Assembly (NCBI RefSeq): GCF_000002425.4
Contig: NC_037253.1
Span: 17,066,407 to 17,130,406 of the forward strand
Length of the DNA stretch: 64,000 nt
DNA from: Physcomitrium patens
Taxonomy: Eukaryota > Streptophyta > Bryopsida > Funariales > Funariaceae
Direction of reading: 5' to 3'
Position 1 is the stretch's first letter; the number at the start of each line of letters is the position of its first letter. This document shows positions 10,686 through 22,567 of the stretch, one piece after another. A program made the translations under genes and the position numbers. The notes below the pieces were generated by a model. It was not told where the DNA came from. It saw nothing but the letters and a program-made list of their open reading frames with translations, and searched no databases.

Positions 10686-10710
10686 TTAGGGTTTAAACAA
10701 TTTAGGGTTT
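10686..10710 (-). promoter_or_regulatory. Two telo-box motifs (AAACCCTAA) in minus orientation
   Basis: TTAGGGTTT occurs at 10686-10694 and again at 10702-10710, which is AAACCCTAA on the minus strand. Telo-boxes are common near transcription starts of plant housekeeping genes. Here they would face the GC-richer island. Chance occurrence in AT-rich DNA is possible. Confidence 0.35.
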
Positions 10711-11905
10711 GAACAAATTAAGGCTTGGACAAATTGATTTGGATGAATTATTCAAAGATGAGATATTATTCAATGATGATTTTTTGTTAATGGATGAACT
10801 TTAATTAAATTAATAATTAATTAACCAAATTATCTAACTATAAATATAAAAAAAAGAGTTTTGTATGGTATGTTGTTTTTGAGTGATTAATTATTGTGAG
10901 TATGAGTAGTGGTAGAGATTTTGCTTAATAACTTGGGTGTTTTAAGAAGAGTACAGAGTGGTTTAATTAGGATTTAAGAATAGTAGCTATAACTTCTTAA
11001 ATTACATAGTAATTCACTTGTTGTGAATCAAAATAAACTTCTAATTAGTAGAGGGTTTATTTTAGTTTACATCAAAGAATCCCACTTTCTACAACTAAGA
11101 TTGCTGCTTCTTGGATTGTTGGCAAGGTGGACTCTACTTTGACAAAAATCCAAACCAACATTGCCGCATTAATAGCAATACATTCTACATCATTGGCTTG
11201 AGCAATTATCTTAAAAGATTAGTAGCTCAAGACAACTTCCATCATTGTTTTTGTAGTAAAAGATTATTCTTTCTCATGCTATAATAGATCTTATAAAAAT
11301 CTAGATTAATTTAAAAGACCTATATAAATTTGATTCCATGAACTATTGTTTGACTTTAAAATCTCAGCTTTACAATTATAAAATGATAGAAAAAATTAGC
11401 ATAGAATCTCATCTTAGAATTATAAGCACCTTATTGGAATAGTTAGTCAACATCAATGTATCTATATATTAAGATTGTTCAATGAGACAAGTAGTGGCTC
11501 TCATTCATTACATGTACTGCTCTTGGTTTTCATCAAAAATATTAACATTGTTTGGAATTTGAAAAGAAGCAAAAGCTTGACCTAAACTCAAGCAAAGTTC
11601 ATATAGAGTTCATAGGGCTTATTTCTTATTTGCAATTTTGCAACTAAATACACTCAAGCGAAGTTCACAAGGAGTTTACATGGTTCATTTAGGTGAACCA
11701 ATGTTCATAATAACATGTTATGAACTTGTTATGACATCAAGAAAATGTCATAACATTAATATGACATTATAATCTAAAATCTAATGTATAATTGAATCAA
11801 ATATATAATATGTAATGTTACATTAATGTCTTCATAGTATATTTTGATATATTAATATTATGACATGATAATATTAATATATATCATATAATAATATTAT
11901 ATTAT

Positions 11906-12015
11906 ATCATAATATTAATAATATTTATATATCATAATATTAATAATATTTATATATCATAATATTAATAATATTTATATATCATAATATTAATAATATT
12001 TATATATCATAATAT
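11906..12015. repeat. 25-bp tandem repeat, about 4.4 copies
   Basis: The unit ATCATAATATTAATAATATT plus TATAT is repeated exactly at 11906, 11931, 11956 and 11981, with a partial fifth copy. The copies are identical, so the array is recent or homogenised. Confidence 0.92.
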
Positions 12016-12074
12016 ATGTTATATAATTATTTTATATTATAATATATTAATATATAATATTAAATTTATAATGT

Positions 12075-12103
12075 ATTATATATATATATATATATATATA
12101 TAT
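12075..12103. repeat. (TA)n microsatellite
   Basis: About 14 uninterrupted TA units directly precede one copy of the dispersed repeat (12098-12175). Confidence 0.85.
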
Positions 12104-13186
12104 TAAGATTGTTCAAAGAGACAAGTAGTGGCTGTCATTCACCGCATGGATTAGTCTTTGTTTTTATCAAAAAAGTTCATATTTTGTAGAGTTTCCATAG
12201 CATTTGATAATTCATCATTGCATTTTGCAGTTAATTGAGAAGTTTCCAAGGATTCAAGTAGTAATTCTTAATGGTTGCATGGATGGATCTTCATTTTCAT
12301 CAAAAAACTTTGCCTTTTTTAAAGTTCATAGGACATTCCATAGGATATTTTACAAATAATAAGGGCATTCTATAGGATGTTTTATAATTGATCAAGGCAT
12401 ATCACAAGAGATCATAAATTAGAAAAAATGGCTTGAAGCTTTGAGAGACACTTCGACTGACGAGCAATAATAACTTTTGATTCACATGGCCTCAGAGTCT
12501 CACTAAAATTACCTAAATAAAAAGTATTTAACAAAGATTGGATCTATCAAGCACCTAATCATTTTAGTCTCAAGGCTCACAATACATGTAGCACAATGCA
12601 ATGCAAACTAAAGATAAAATAGCCAAGACAAATAGTGGTTCTCATTTGTTGCATGAATTCATCATTGCTAAAGTTTAATTGAATGTGTAATATTAGAATT
12701 TAACTCAATGTGGAGGAGTTTAGCAATATATATTATTTTTAGCATGCATGCAATGCAATTGAAGGTAAATTTTGGTCCTTGATGAAGAAGAAGGCATAAT
12801 TATAGTTTTTTTATATTTTCTTAAAGTTGCACTCTACAATCGCAATAAACATCTCCCAAAAGTTTTTATTTTTTATATATTGGATATCTATGCATTATAT
12901 TTGAGCTTCTGTCAAAGAACTTGTCAAAGAATTTGTGAATGAGAATATAAAACAAAGATAAGTTTATAATTTGACTTGAAAGAAAAACTTGACAGAACTT
13001 CAAAGATTTCAAAAACCATGCTCTCCATTCTTTTTAAATCATATTACCAAGCTTTGTATTGCAAAGTAAGTATATTTTTAGATATTTCAAAAGATTCAAA
13101 AATTTATATGTATTTTCATTGTATTGCATTTTAAAATTTTTATTATGATTTACATTGTAGAATATTATAAAAAAAATTATACAAAA

Positions 13187-13193
<7 letters not shown>

Positions 13194-13222
<29 letters not shown>
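13194..13222. repeat. (AT)n microsatellite after a poly-A run
   Basis: A run of A is followed by about 14 AT units. Confidence 0.85.
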
Positions 13223-13228
<6 letters not shown>

Positions 13229-14827
13229 TGAAATACACAAAAATTTCATGGTGCTTTGCATTGCAGAGTAAGTGTATTAAGGTGGAATGGTTTGAATGTT
13301 GTGTGCTTTGTTATTTTGATAGTTAATTATTTAGATTTAGAAATAATATATGAACAATCAAGTGAAAGTTGATTATTGAGAGTTACTATGGCAATATATA
13401 TTATTGTGGCATTGCAGAAAGTTTGGAAATTATTTGATTCTTAATTTAAGATCTTTTAATTTGAGGTATTCAAAGTAGCTTCAAGTCATATACCTTTTGT
13501 ATTAATTGACTTATATGAAAAGTATAAGATTAGAGGCATTTTAAGACATTGTGTATAGAAGTAATAAGAATGATTTTTACTATTAAAAACTTAGAATTTG
13601 TCAATAGTTGGAGAAGAAAGAACCTAACAATTGAAGAGCAAAGCTTATTTTTATTTTTATTTTTGTTTTTTTTTTTCACTTCAACTTCTATGTCATCTTT
13701 GTAGAATTGATTGCAAGCTAAATGAATTCATTGTCTTATTGTAAGCAAGAAGCTATTATTCAAGAGTGGAGCAATGAAATTCATTGAAAGTGGGCCAATG
13801 CAAGAAACATCATGCAATTCATTCAATTTTGAAGGCACTTTTATTATCCTTGGTAATAACATAGTAAGGTACAATGGAATAAAGAATCATCTAAAATTGC
13901 AGCAAGGAGTTGTGATGAAGCAAGTGTTATTTTCTAGCTTGAATTCAATCAAATTTATTTGAATAGACTGCATTCATATCATCTCGATGTTACTTTCATG
14001 AAGATAAACTGATTTCCAAACTTCCACTTGTTTCTAAACTATTATGAATTATTCTTCAAGAACCATGAAATCTTAATTGTTTATTCTTGAAGTGGATTCT
14101 ATGGATAAAAAGACTCTCAATATATTTTTTTATTTTATTTTTTCAATCTTTATAGTTTTATAGTTTATACTTTAATAGTATTATAGTTTTTTCAAATATC
14201 TACATAGTTTTATAATTTTATATTTATAGAATGAATTTATACAATGAAGTGATTTATTAACAATATTATAATAAATTACTTCATATCTTTTAAATTTGAC
14301 TTTAATACATCTTTAAATGTCTTATTACACTTTATAATTTTTTAATGTAATGTAATTTATTTATTTTTTTAATATTTTCACAAATAGTTCCTTGAATAAA
14401 ATTAACTACTTGTTTTGCATATTATGTATGACAATGGCAGAGGTTTAACCATCCTTCTTCATAGCTAAAAGCTCTATGGTAAATTTTATTTATTTCTTTT
14501 CTAAAAAAAAATTAAAAATATTCATTAGATTACAAACATGTATTTTAAAATAAATACTTTATGTGAGTCAACAACAACATAGATTCATCTAATTAATTTT
14601 TTGTAACAACATAGATTCATCTAGTTAATTTTTAATGAGGAACTTGTAGAGTATTAATAAGCCTTCGACCTAGCTCAAGTATCTTTTGTGAAATAATTTC
14701 TTGTAGAGAATGGTCGCCATCCTTTAAAGAACTAAAGAACTTACCCAAGAAGACGACATCCGCTCAAGAAACAATGAGAGCAAAGATGGTGAGCACTCCC
14801 TTGCATTTCACCATGATATAGCCTAGT

Positions 14828-15083
14828 TTGCAGAATTTGGAGCAAACCGACACTACCCACGACATTTATTCCCACGACATTTTGGCCGCTTCAACTCCAA
14901 AGCGCAAGACCATAATTTTTTCCCAAACCAAGGTAGCAATTTATGCCAAAAGCATGCACAGGATACCAACGTTCAAACTTCTACGGCAACAAAACTCTAC
15001 ACACCCAATTCTAGCATGACATCAGAGACTTCAAAAGTTGCTGCCATGTCTGTGGTAGCCCATACCACTATACAGGCAAGTGT
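14828..15083 (+). pseudogene. Copia gag C-terminal remnant with zinc knuckle
   Basis: The sequence at 15042-15083 translates as CHVCGSPYHYTGKC, a C-x2-C-x4-H-x4-C knuckle. Upstream frames are short and out of phase, so little of gag can be read. It sits just before the protease, as expected. Confidence 0.7.
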
Positions 15084-15167
15084 GAGATCTGAATTCTTCA
15101 AGACAAGATTTGCAATCTTAAACTAAGCTCCGGCTCAAATCCATCACGTTGGCGCCCAAATCATCCC

Positions 15168-15557
15168 TTGAACCTAGTAGAATTTGAACAAAAAGCCACT
15201 AAGCAGAAGTCAATTGAAGATGCAGCCTTGATAGAAGTATTTGAAGTATGTGCAGCAGAGGTACAGAACCAACACCAATCTAAGGAATGGTTCATAGATA
15301 GTGGAGCCACAACGCTTGTCACTAGCAATTTGGATTTACTCTCCCATGTAAAAAATGCTCTTAAATCTGCCATGACCACAACAAGTAGAAATCTGCTTCT
15401 TATTACAGGAAAGGGTAGCGCAACAATTGATGCTAATAAAGCAATTGACAATGTTTATTACGTACTTGATACGGTAAAAATTCTCTTGTTCGTAGGAAAT
15501 TTGTCAACTTTAGATATTACTAACTCTTTAGCCCTAGAAATTGTTGAATATTTTTGA
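15168..15557 (+). pseudogene. Copia aspartic protease region
   Basis: A 129-codon frame contains EWFIDSGATTLVTSNLDLL, the copia protease active site (usually WxxDSGAxxHMT), with the catalytic Asp at about 15297. The frame ends before the pre-integrase domain, which is not readable in one phase. Confidence 0.85.
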
Positions 15558-15879
15558 GTTCTAATCCTCTTTGAATTATCTACACTGGCACCAGAGAACG
15601 CAGTAACAATCTTTAATGGTTGGATACTTCAATTATTGGAAAGGCACAATACACACCATCAAACCCATTAGTCAACATGGCCACCACAAAGCAAATCAAA
15701 GCAGCACATTTCTAGCACATGCGTGTAGCAGACCTTAACTTTTAGTCACCCTACAAGTTGTCTCACAGGAAAATAGTAACGGGAATACTTAACCTCCTCT
15801 TATTACAATCCAACTGTGAAGCATACATTTTTGGCAAACACCATTGATACCTTATTCCTAGAGTAAGCTTTACTCCCAC

Positions 15880-16448
15880 CTCCAGACCACTTCAGTTAAT
15901 TTATTCCGACCTCTGCGGACCACTTCTATGCTCACTTTCCGTTTCATACCATATACTAACCTTCATAGATGACTTCAGCCAACGCTCTTGGATTTATTTT
16001 TTCAACCAAAGATCTGAAACATTTGACACCTTCAAGATCTTCTATGGTTGAAAAGGAGACAGGTCGCAAGATATCATGTCTCAGGACAGACAGTGGAGGA
16101 GAATACCAATTAACCAGATTCAATCTGTATTGCAAACAAATAGGAATTAGATGGCATCTCACAATTGCCTGTACTCCTCAAGAAAACGGCATTTCAAAAT
16201 ATAAGAATTGCTCCTCTTCAAAACCAGACGGAGTCTCCTATTTGAATTTGATCTACCAAGCTATCTCTGGGAAGAAGTTGTCTAAACAACAAATTACATA
16301 TCTAACAGAGTATCTCACTGAGCACTATATAGAATTACACCATTACAATTCTACTCTGGACAGGTACCGGATCTTTTTATCTTTGGATGTGTGGTTGCTC
16401 TGCATTCACACATATCTAAAACACAAAGATATTAAAACCAAAAGCTAG
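15880..16448 (+). pseudogene. Copia integrase core, frameshifted, catalytic Glu lost
   Basis: The first part reads LIYSDLCGPLL and LTFIDDFSQRSWIYFF in one phase. After a frameshift near 16040, CLRTDSGGEYQ and TPQENGISKYKN follow in the phase of the frame 15969-16448. The catalytic Glu of TPQxNGxxERxN is Lys here, a single G-to-A type change, at the correct DD35E spacing. The integrase is dead on both counts. Confidence 0.85.
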
Positions 16449-16458
16449 AAAAATAATC

Positions 16459-16869
16459 TTGGTTGGATACAATGACCAATCCAAGGCCTATAAGTATTTT
16501 GACTATACAACTAAAAAATTCATTGTCTCCAGGGATGTTTACTTTTTAGAAATCCAACTAGGAATTCCAGATCAGACACAATCCTCATCAACTAACAATG
16601 ACATTCTCAAGTCCTTTTTAAATTTGAATGCTCTCTCTCCTACTTATCCAACTTCAGATCCCTCTACTGACCAATCCAATATCTTTCCCACCACTTCCTC
16701 ACCTCATATTCAACCACCCTCTTTCTCCACCACAACTAACACTCTACCAAGCCTTTTAGCTCGGAGTTCAAATCCCTCAACACAACTAGCCAATTCTACA
16801 AACTTACACCCCTTACTTGACATCTTTGACCCTCTTGCACCTATTAGACGCTTCTCTTGGTTTCGTTAA
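16459..16869 (+). pseudogene. Copia integrase C-terminal region and Ser/Thr/Pro-rich linker
   Basis: The frame opens with VGYNDQSKAYKYFDYTTKKF and SRDVYFLE, the conserved copia segment after the integrase core. It then becomes rich in Ser, Thr and Pro, as the linker before reverse transcriptase usually is. A stop ends it before the reverse transcriptase. Confidence 0.8.
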
Positions 16870-17109
16870 GAGAATGTCAGATTAAAGGATTATATACTCA
16901 CTATTACCTCGGCGAACTTTGACAAATGTCTATCTAAAATTAGCACAAATATCCAAGGGTACAACGTTGGTTTAGAAAATGCACTCACCAAACCAAAATT
17001 GACTGCAGCCACGCAAGACACTAAATTCTATAGCAAAAAATAAAACCTGAGATTTAGTCACGTTACCTCTTGGAAAAAAACCATCAGCGCATGGTAGGTG
17101 TTTAAAGTG

Positions 17110-17700
17110 AAACCAGGATTAAACTGACATCATCCACACCACAAAGCTCGTCTCGTAGCTAGAGATTACGAATAAAAGTTTGGCATTGACTTTGAAGAAG
17201 TTTTTGCCCCAGTAGTTAAGTGGTCCACTATCCAATCTCTAGCTGCAAAAGTAGCACACAAAGGACATCAAATTCATCACCTTAACATTGAAACAACATT
17301 CTTATATGACAATTTCAAGGAAGTATATATGAAACAACCCCAAGGTTACGCACAAACTGGTAAGGAGCACCTAGTCTGTAAACTCAACAAATTCCTCTAC
17401 GGCTTGGGGCAGAGCTCACAAATGTGGCACAAACGTATTGATGCATATCTCAGGTCCCTCGAAATGACAAGGAGCAAAAGTGATCACAATCTTTACTACA
17501 CATGAAACAGAGAAGGATGCGTAAATTTTCTTGTTTACGTTGATGACTTCTTTCTGACATGAGGGAACGAAGAAAAAATCCACTGGCTCAAACAGCAACT
17601 CAAACAAGAACTTGACCTGACTGATTTAAGACCCGTCACAAAGTACTTAGGAGTAGAATTTATAAAAACAAACCAAGGACTTTTTCTCACTCAGTACTGA
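17110..17700 (+). pseudogene. Copia reverse transcriptase with several stops
   Basis: In one phase with some stops the stretch reads KARLVARDYE, FGIDFEEVFAPVVKWSTI, HHLNIETTFLYDNFKEVYMK, KFLYGLGQSSQMWHKRID and FLVYVDDFFLT, then LKQELDLTDLRPVTKYLGVE. The YVDD catalytic motif is kept, but stops before and after it prevent a protein. FLYGDL is FLYDNF and FDVKTAFL is LNIETTFL here. Confidence 0.87.
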
Positions 17701-17903
17701 TATGCCCTTGACACACTAAAGGAATTCAGAATAGGAAACTCCAAGACTAAAAACGTTCTCCTATCAGCCGGTCTAGTATTAATCTTACACTGAACTCAAT
17801 TCCAGTTGACATATATCATTATTGTAGGAAGATTAGAAAACTCATTTTCTTAACTACAACTTGCCTCGATCTAGCCTTTGCTATAAGCTTTGTGTCTTGA
17901 TTT

Positions 17904-18488
17904 ATGGCCAAACCACATCTTAACCTTAAAGTCGTCCACCACATTCTCAAATATGTCAACAAAATAGATGATTTTGGACTCCTCTACGCATCAGGCCAAT
18001 ATTATAACAACAGAGGCTTCACCGATGCCAGCTGGGCAGCTTGTCCTAAAACTCAGAGATCAACAGAACGGTATTGTTTTATAATGACGGGAGCTACCAT
18101 CACCAGGCAATCTAAACGATAAAAAAAACTGTAGCTAAATCTTCTGTAGAATCTTACATGAGCCTCTCCACAGGAACATCAAAGGTAGTTTGGTTGTACC
18201 GACTTTTGCAAAAAAACAAGTGTGTTCAGTCCCAGAACACCATCTTTTCTTCTCACCACAAATAGCATTGTTATCAAATCAAACGTAGAGCCATCCATCC
18301 TAAGCATCCACTGCAATAATCAATCTGCAATCAAGTTAGCAAAGAACCATGTATTCCACGCACATACCAAACATATAGCAGTTCACCACCACTTTATCAG
18401 AGAGAAAGTCAAATTAGGAGAAATCAAATTACATTGTGTCTCCACAGATGCACAATCTATGGATATTTTTATAAAAAACTTGAGATGA
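17904..18488 (+). pseudogene. Copia RNase H region, broken
   Basis: Two frames (17904-18122 and 18222-18488) cover the RNase H: FGLLYASGQ, GFTDASWAACPKTQRST (usually DADWAGCxxxRRSTSG) and then IHCNNQSAIKLAKNHVFHAH, TKHIAVHHHFIREKV and the DxxTKxL-like DIFIKNL ending. Stops separate the halves. Confidence 0.87.
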
Positions 18489-18500
18489 CTCAAATTTGAA

Positions 18501-19560
18501 CTACACCGATCAGAACTAGGTCTCACTAGCTTGTCCTCATTAGCTTGTTAACACTCTCAAATTTACCCCACTTTGTCAAGGTTTGAAGCTCGGTAAAACT
18601 GTATATCTCTCTACCTTTGTCTATCTACCTTCTTCTTTTCCATAAATTCAATAGCCTCCTCAACCTTGTCCTAAACCTTTTAAACTTTGCTCCCAAAAAA
18701 TACCTGACCACGTCTTTGCACTCTTTTCAAGTAGAATAAATTCCAGTTTTTACTTCTTTCTTCATTGCATAGAACGTCACCTCCTTAGCCAATCCTTTCC
18801 CCGAAACCAAACCTCAATCACAAATTACTTCATCGCAATTCCTGCACCTTGCCTAAAGCCATACTGCATCACCAATTACAACCAGGCGTTACAACCTGTA
18901 GTCTCTAGCGAGGATAGCAATGCAATTTGGTGAAGGAAGATACACAAATGCACCAACAACCTTTACCTCTGTTGCAAAAAGGACAGGAGAAATAACCTAC
19001 CACCAACTCCAGCCTTGACTCTAACTTGTTTGCTTGACTACGAACCACTGTCGCATTCACCAAATCAAATAACAACGCAATTGCTCTTACGCACTCCCAC
19101 AACGCAATTGCTCTTACGCACTCCCACACCGCAACAACTTGCGTCCAAGAACACAACCAATCAAGCACATACCTAAAGATAATCAAATACATGGCTTTAC
19201 AAAGGATCTCCTCACTCACCAGAGTTGTCGAATGGCGCATCGCTGCCGGCTTTGCTTTTCCATATTCAATCTACTGCTGCATCAGCAGCTTATTTCAACA
19301 CTCTGAACCTGCCACCACGCTGCAGCAGTAATGTTGGAGTGGACACATTGTGCTTAATGAATTTGTGACATTGTGTAAGAGACTGGTGGTTTACCGACGG
19401 AGACAAAGCATTACCGATTTTGGTCTGTTTGTTCATTGTCAGCGTGCTCTGGACAATGCAGGCTTAGAATCCCCACCCCACATCTTTGTCTGATGAACGT
19501 TTCTAAAAGAAGAAATTGGACACTAAAAAATGCCATTCAGAGAAAGTGGACAATACATGT
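18501..19560. other. Probable 3' untranslated/LTR region of the plus-strand copia element, then flank
   Basis: Composition is intermediate up to about 19,500 and then drops to AT-rich. No gene is recognised. A 27-base unit (CAACGCAATTGCTCTTACGC...) is duplicated in tandem at about 19073-19127, which gives the repeated WECVRAIAL in the minus-strand frame; that frame has no known domain. Confidence 0.4.
19073..19127. repeat. 27-bp tandem duplication
   Basis: Two adjacent copies of a 27-base unit beginning CAACGCAATTGCTCTTACGC are identical or nearly so. Confidence 0.85.
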
Positions 19561-19635
19561 GGGAAAGTATTTAAATTTTATTAAATAATAAAGTCATGGG
19601 TGGATATCTTTTCTATCTAGTGAAGGAAAAGGAAA

Positions 19636-19644
19636 AAATAAATA

Positions 19645-19674
<30 letters not shown>
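19636..19674. repeat. (AAAT)n microsatellite
   Basis: About eight near-perfect AAAT units. Confidence 0.9.
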
Positions 19675-19675
<1 letters not shown>

Positions 19676-20319
19676 CTTCAAACTGAAAATTTTAAAGTAT
19701 ACTTTCTAAACATGCAAAATATAAAATCTTATTTTGGTATTAATTGGAAGATATATCCTTGTAAAATAGATGTATATTAAAACATTTGTTTATTTGTGAT
19801 GATGGTGCAAATATTTTTCAAATCAAATATGAAAAATTCAACAAAACATTAATAAGCACACTTCAAAACATGTTTGAGGATTATTAATAGATAACAATAA
19901 ATCTACTCATTGCTTTTAGCCTTGTAAATCAGGGTAAGAATCTAATATTGTACCCAATTCTATTGTCTTTTTCTATACAATAAAAGCTTAATATTTTAAA
20001 TATTAAAATGCTTTGTTTATTATTTAAAAAAATAATAAATCCAATAACAATAATTATTATTATTATACAGAAAAACCTTAATTTTTACTTGATAATTTGG
20101 TATATTTATAAAGATTTAAGACTAGATTGAAGTCTAACCCTATAAATAAATAAAACACTTCTTTAGTAATAAAAAGAAATCACTTGTTATCAAATGAATA
20201 TGGTTTGAATAAAAATGTAGATTTAAACATTGTAAAGACAATATCTAACAAAAGAAAGTTGGAGATAAATTAATTTATTTGAAAGAAAAGTAAAATAATA
20301 TAATCCATAGATATAGATA

Positions 20320-20352
20320 TATATATATATATATATATATCATCATCATCAT
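20320..20352. repeat. (AT)n followed by (CAT)n
   Basis: About ten AT units pass directly into CATCATCATC. Confidence 0.85.
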
Positions 20353-21425
20353 TGTCATCAATTAAACAATGTATGATAGTGAATGATTTAGCTAATTGAT
20401 GTGATATAAATTGAAAGCTACAAAAATTTAAATTTAAAATTTAGCAACCATTCTATAATTAAATACACTAATATCATGGACATTACCATTAATACTAATG
20501 TATTGAATGCTAATAAAAAATAAAAAATAATATCAACTTGATAAATTTAATTAAATTTATTTGAGTAATATAGGAAGAAAAGATAAATATCCTCTTATAA
20601 ATTTAGATCTTAAGTTGTATTCTTTGAAATACAAACAAGCCAAAAAAATAAATAAGATAAGATAAAGAAGAAATGGGCAACAAATCTATTAGAAGTAGAG
20701 TTGAGCAATTGAGATAGAAAAATACAATATAATATAAAAGAACTACATAAAAACTCAAAGAAAAATTTTAAAAACTAAAAGTATTATATTTGAAAAAATA
20801 AAATAAAATAAAATAAAAAACTTGTAAAATACTATTGAAAATAGAATATGGATGATTGATAAAGTCTTAAGTAATCGTGTTAAAAAGGTGTTGATTTGAT
20901 GTGCAATGAAAATTCAAATTTGACAAGTCAACAGAGCTGATGTAAATTAAACAACTTACTTAGAAAAATATAAATCATGCTATTATTTTTATGCTTTCAA
21001 AAGAATTCAATCAAAAAATTCAATTGATAAATGTGCTCTTTGATAAATATTTATTAATTAATAAATTTATATTATTATTGCTAGAAGTAAAAAATAATAA
21101 TAATGATTTTTTCTGGCTAAATTTTCATACTAATATTTTATCCATAAAGTTTTATACCTTATAAAACACATTGACCAAATCTGGTATAAAGAATAATTTT
21201 AATCTATAAAAAATATAAAATTTAAAAAAACTAATATAATGTATTTAATTAAATAAAATATAAATAATATCATATTATATTATTTCAATATAATAAAAGA
21301 AATATTTATAATTTATTATTATTTAAAAGTTTTTAAAGAAACATTATAAGTCACTGTATTTTTTCTAAAGAACTAACAATTTTTTTCTTATCTTCAAAAT
21401 AATATTATTCTCATTATCTTTTATC

Positions 21426-21453
21426 TTATTTATTTATTTATTTATTTATTTAC
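21426..21453. repeat. (TTTA)n microsatellite
   Basis: Six to seven TTTA units. Confidence 0.85.
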
Positions 21454-22514
21454 TATTGCTACAAAAACAACCAGCAATCTCATTTAATAAGCAAAAGTAA
21501 TTGTATTTTTTAGCTTATTAATGTTTGTGGCCATAATAATATTTACAACTTTCAGCAATTCAAAGTGACAAAGTCAAATCTTTATAATTGCCTCTTTTTT
21601 ATGTTTATCTTATTTGGTACTATCTAGTCATTTATCATCATGTATAATACTTTATTATTAGAAATACGAATAATTTACTTGGTTGCATGTTATCATTTTT
21701 TTAAATACAAACCATTTCTTAGATGCTAATTACATTCACAAGTTTTTTGATGGACTTGTCACTCTAAATTTTAGAATTTTGACGTGTTTTTCAAACTTCA
21801 ATATTTAATGAGTAAGTTGTGTTTTTTCCTATTTTAATATGTTATTTCAATCTTTTCTTGTAAACAATAGATGCTTCAAATGTAAATCTTGAATGAAAAA
21901 ACTCCAATTCTTAAATAAAGTAAATCAACTACAAGTTTATTTTACATAATAATAACAAAAATAAAAACAAAAAAAATAAATATAAAATTTATTATTATCA
22001 TACCAATTCAAAGATAAGAATATATTTTAATTAATAACCAAGTTATAATAATTTTAATTTTTTGAAAAAAAGAAGATTAGAGATCTAAAAACCACAATGA
22101 TAAAAAAAATACTAAAAAAAATATTTATATTTATAAAATCAAAATACAATTGAATTTAGTAAGCAATGAAGGTTCATAGATCACAACTAATAACCACAAT
22201 AGGCTTTAATAATAAAATATCTCTATCTTATTTAAAATTTTAACTATGTTAAAAAAAATTACTACTAGAACATTTTCTCCTTTTCACTTCTTATATTATT
22301 AGTTTCTCATATATGTCACAATTTTCATATCTTAAGCCTCTTTTTTAGTAAACGTTAAAAAATAATATCCATGCTAGCTAGACATTATTTTCTATTTACA
22401 TTGGCTAGATTTTGTTCCACCTAACTTAAATATTTTAAAGTGAGCAAAATAAATTTATGTAAAGAAACTTTGTATAATATATATGCAAATTAGTGACATG
22501 TTTTGAATGCTTCT

Positions 22515-22567
22515 AATATATATTAATATATTAATATATATTAATATATTAATATATATTAATATAT
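22515..22567. repeat. AT palindromic repeat (ATATATTAAT units)
   Basis: Alternating ATATATTA and ATATTAAT units are repeated several times, and each half is nearly self-complementary. Confidence 0.8.

Larger units (their letters stand above)
11464..12660 (+). repeat. Dispersed diverged copies of one repeat family
   Basis: About 80 bases at 11464-11545 (TTAAGATTGTTCAATGAGAC, then GTAGTGGCTCTCATTCAT and TTTTCATCAAAAA) recur at 12098-12175. Shorter, more worn pieces are at 12256-12310 and 12622-12660. Copies run in the same direction, about 500 to 640 bases apart. They look like remnants of an old tandem or nested repeat. Confidence 0.6.
10711..14639. other. AT-rich intergenic DNA with decayed repeats
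   Basis: No gene is recognised. The stretch holds a 25-base tandem array (11906-12015), a (TA)n run (12075-12103), an (AT)n run (13194-13222) and several dispersed diverged copies of a motif near AGACAAGTAGTGGCTCTCAT (11478, 12117 and 12627). Short open frames are AT-driven and carry no motif. Confidence 0.5.
14640..18500 (+). mobile_element. Decayed Ty1/copia retrotransposon on the plus strand
   Basis: In order on the plus strand there are a gag zinc knuckle (15042-15083), a protease (15168-15557), an integrase (about 15880-16450), a reverse transcriptase (about 17110-17700) and an RNase H (17904-18488), each in a different or broken frame. The order integrase then reverse transcriptase marks Ty1/copia. 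LTRs could not be paired by eye, and gag is reduced to its C-terminal part. A TGTTAACACTCTC sequence near 18549 could be the start of a 3' LTR, but no matching 5' copy was found. It is more degraded than, and of a different lineage from, the element at 3060-8792. Confidence 0.88.

Noticed and set aside
18549-18700. 3' LTR start of the plus-strand copia element (TGTTAACACTCTC)
   Set aside because: No matching 5' copy upstream of the gag remnant was found, so the LTR is not annotated.
18905-19240. 111-codon minus-strand frame with repeated WECVRAIAL
   Set aside because: The repeat comes from a 27-base DNA duplication; no domain is seen, and it is probably the end region of the decayed copia element.
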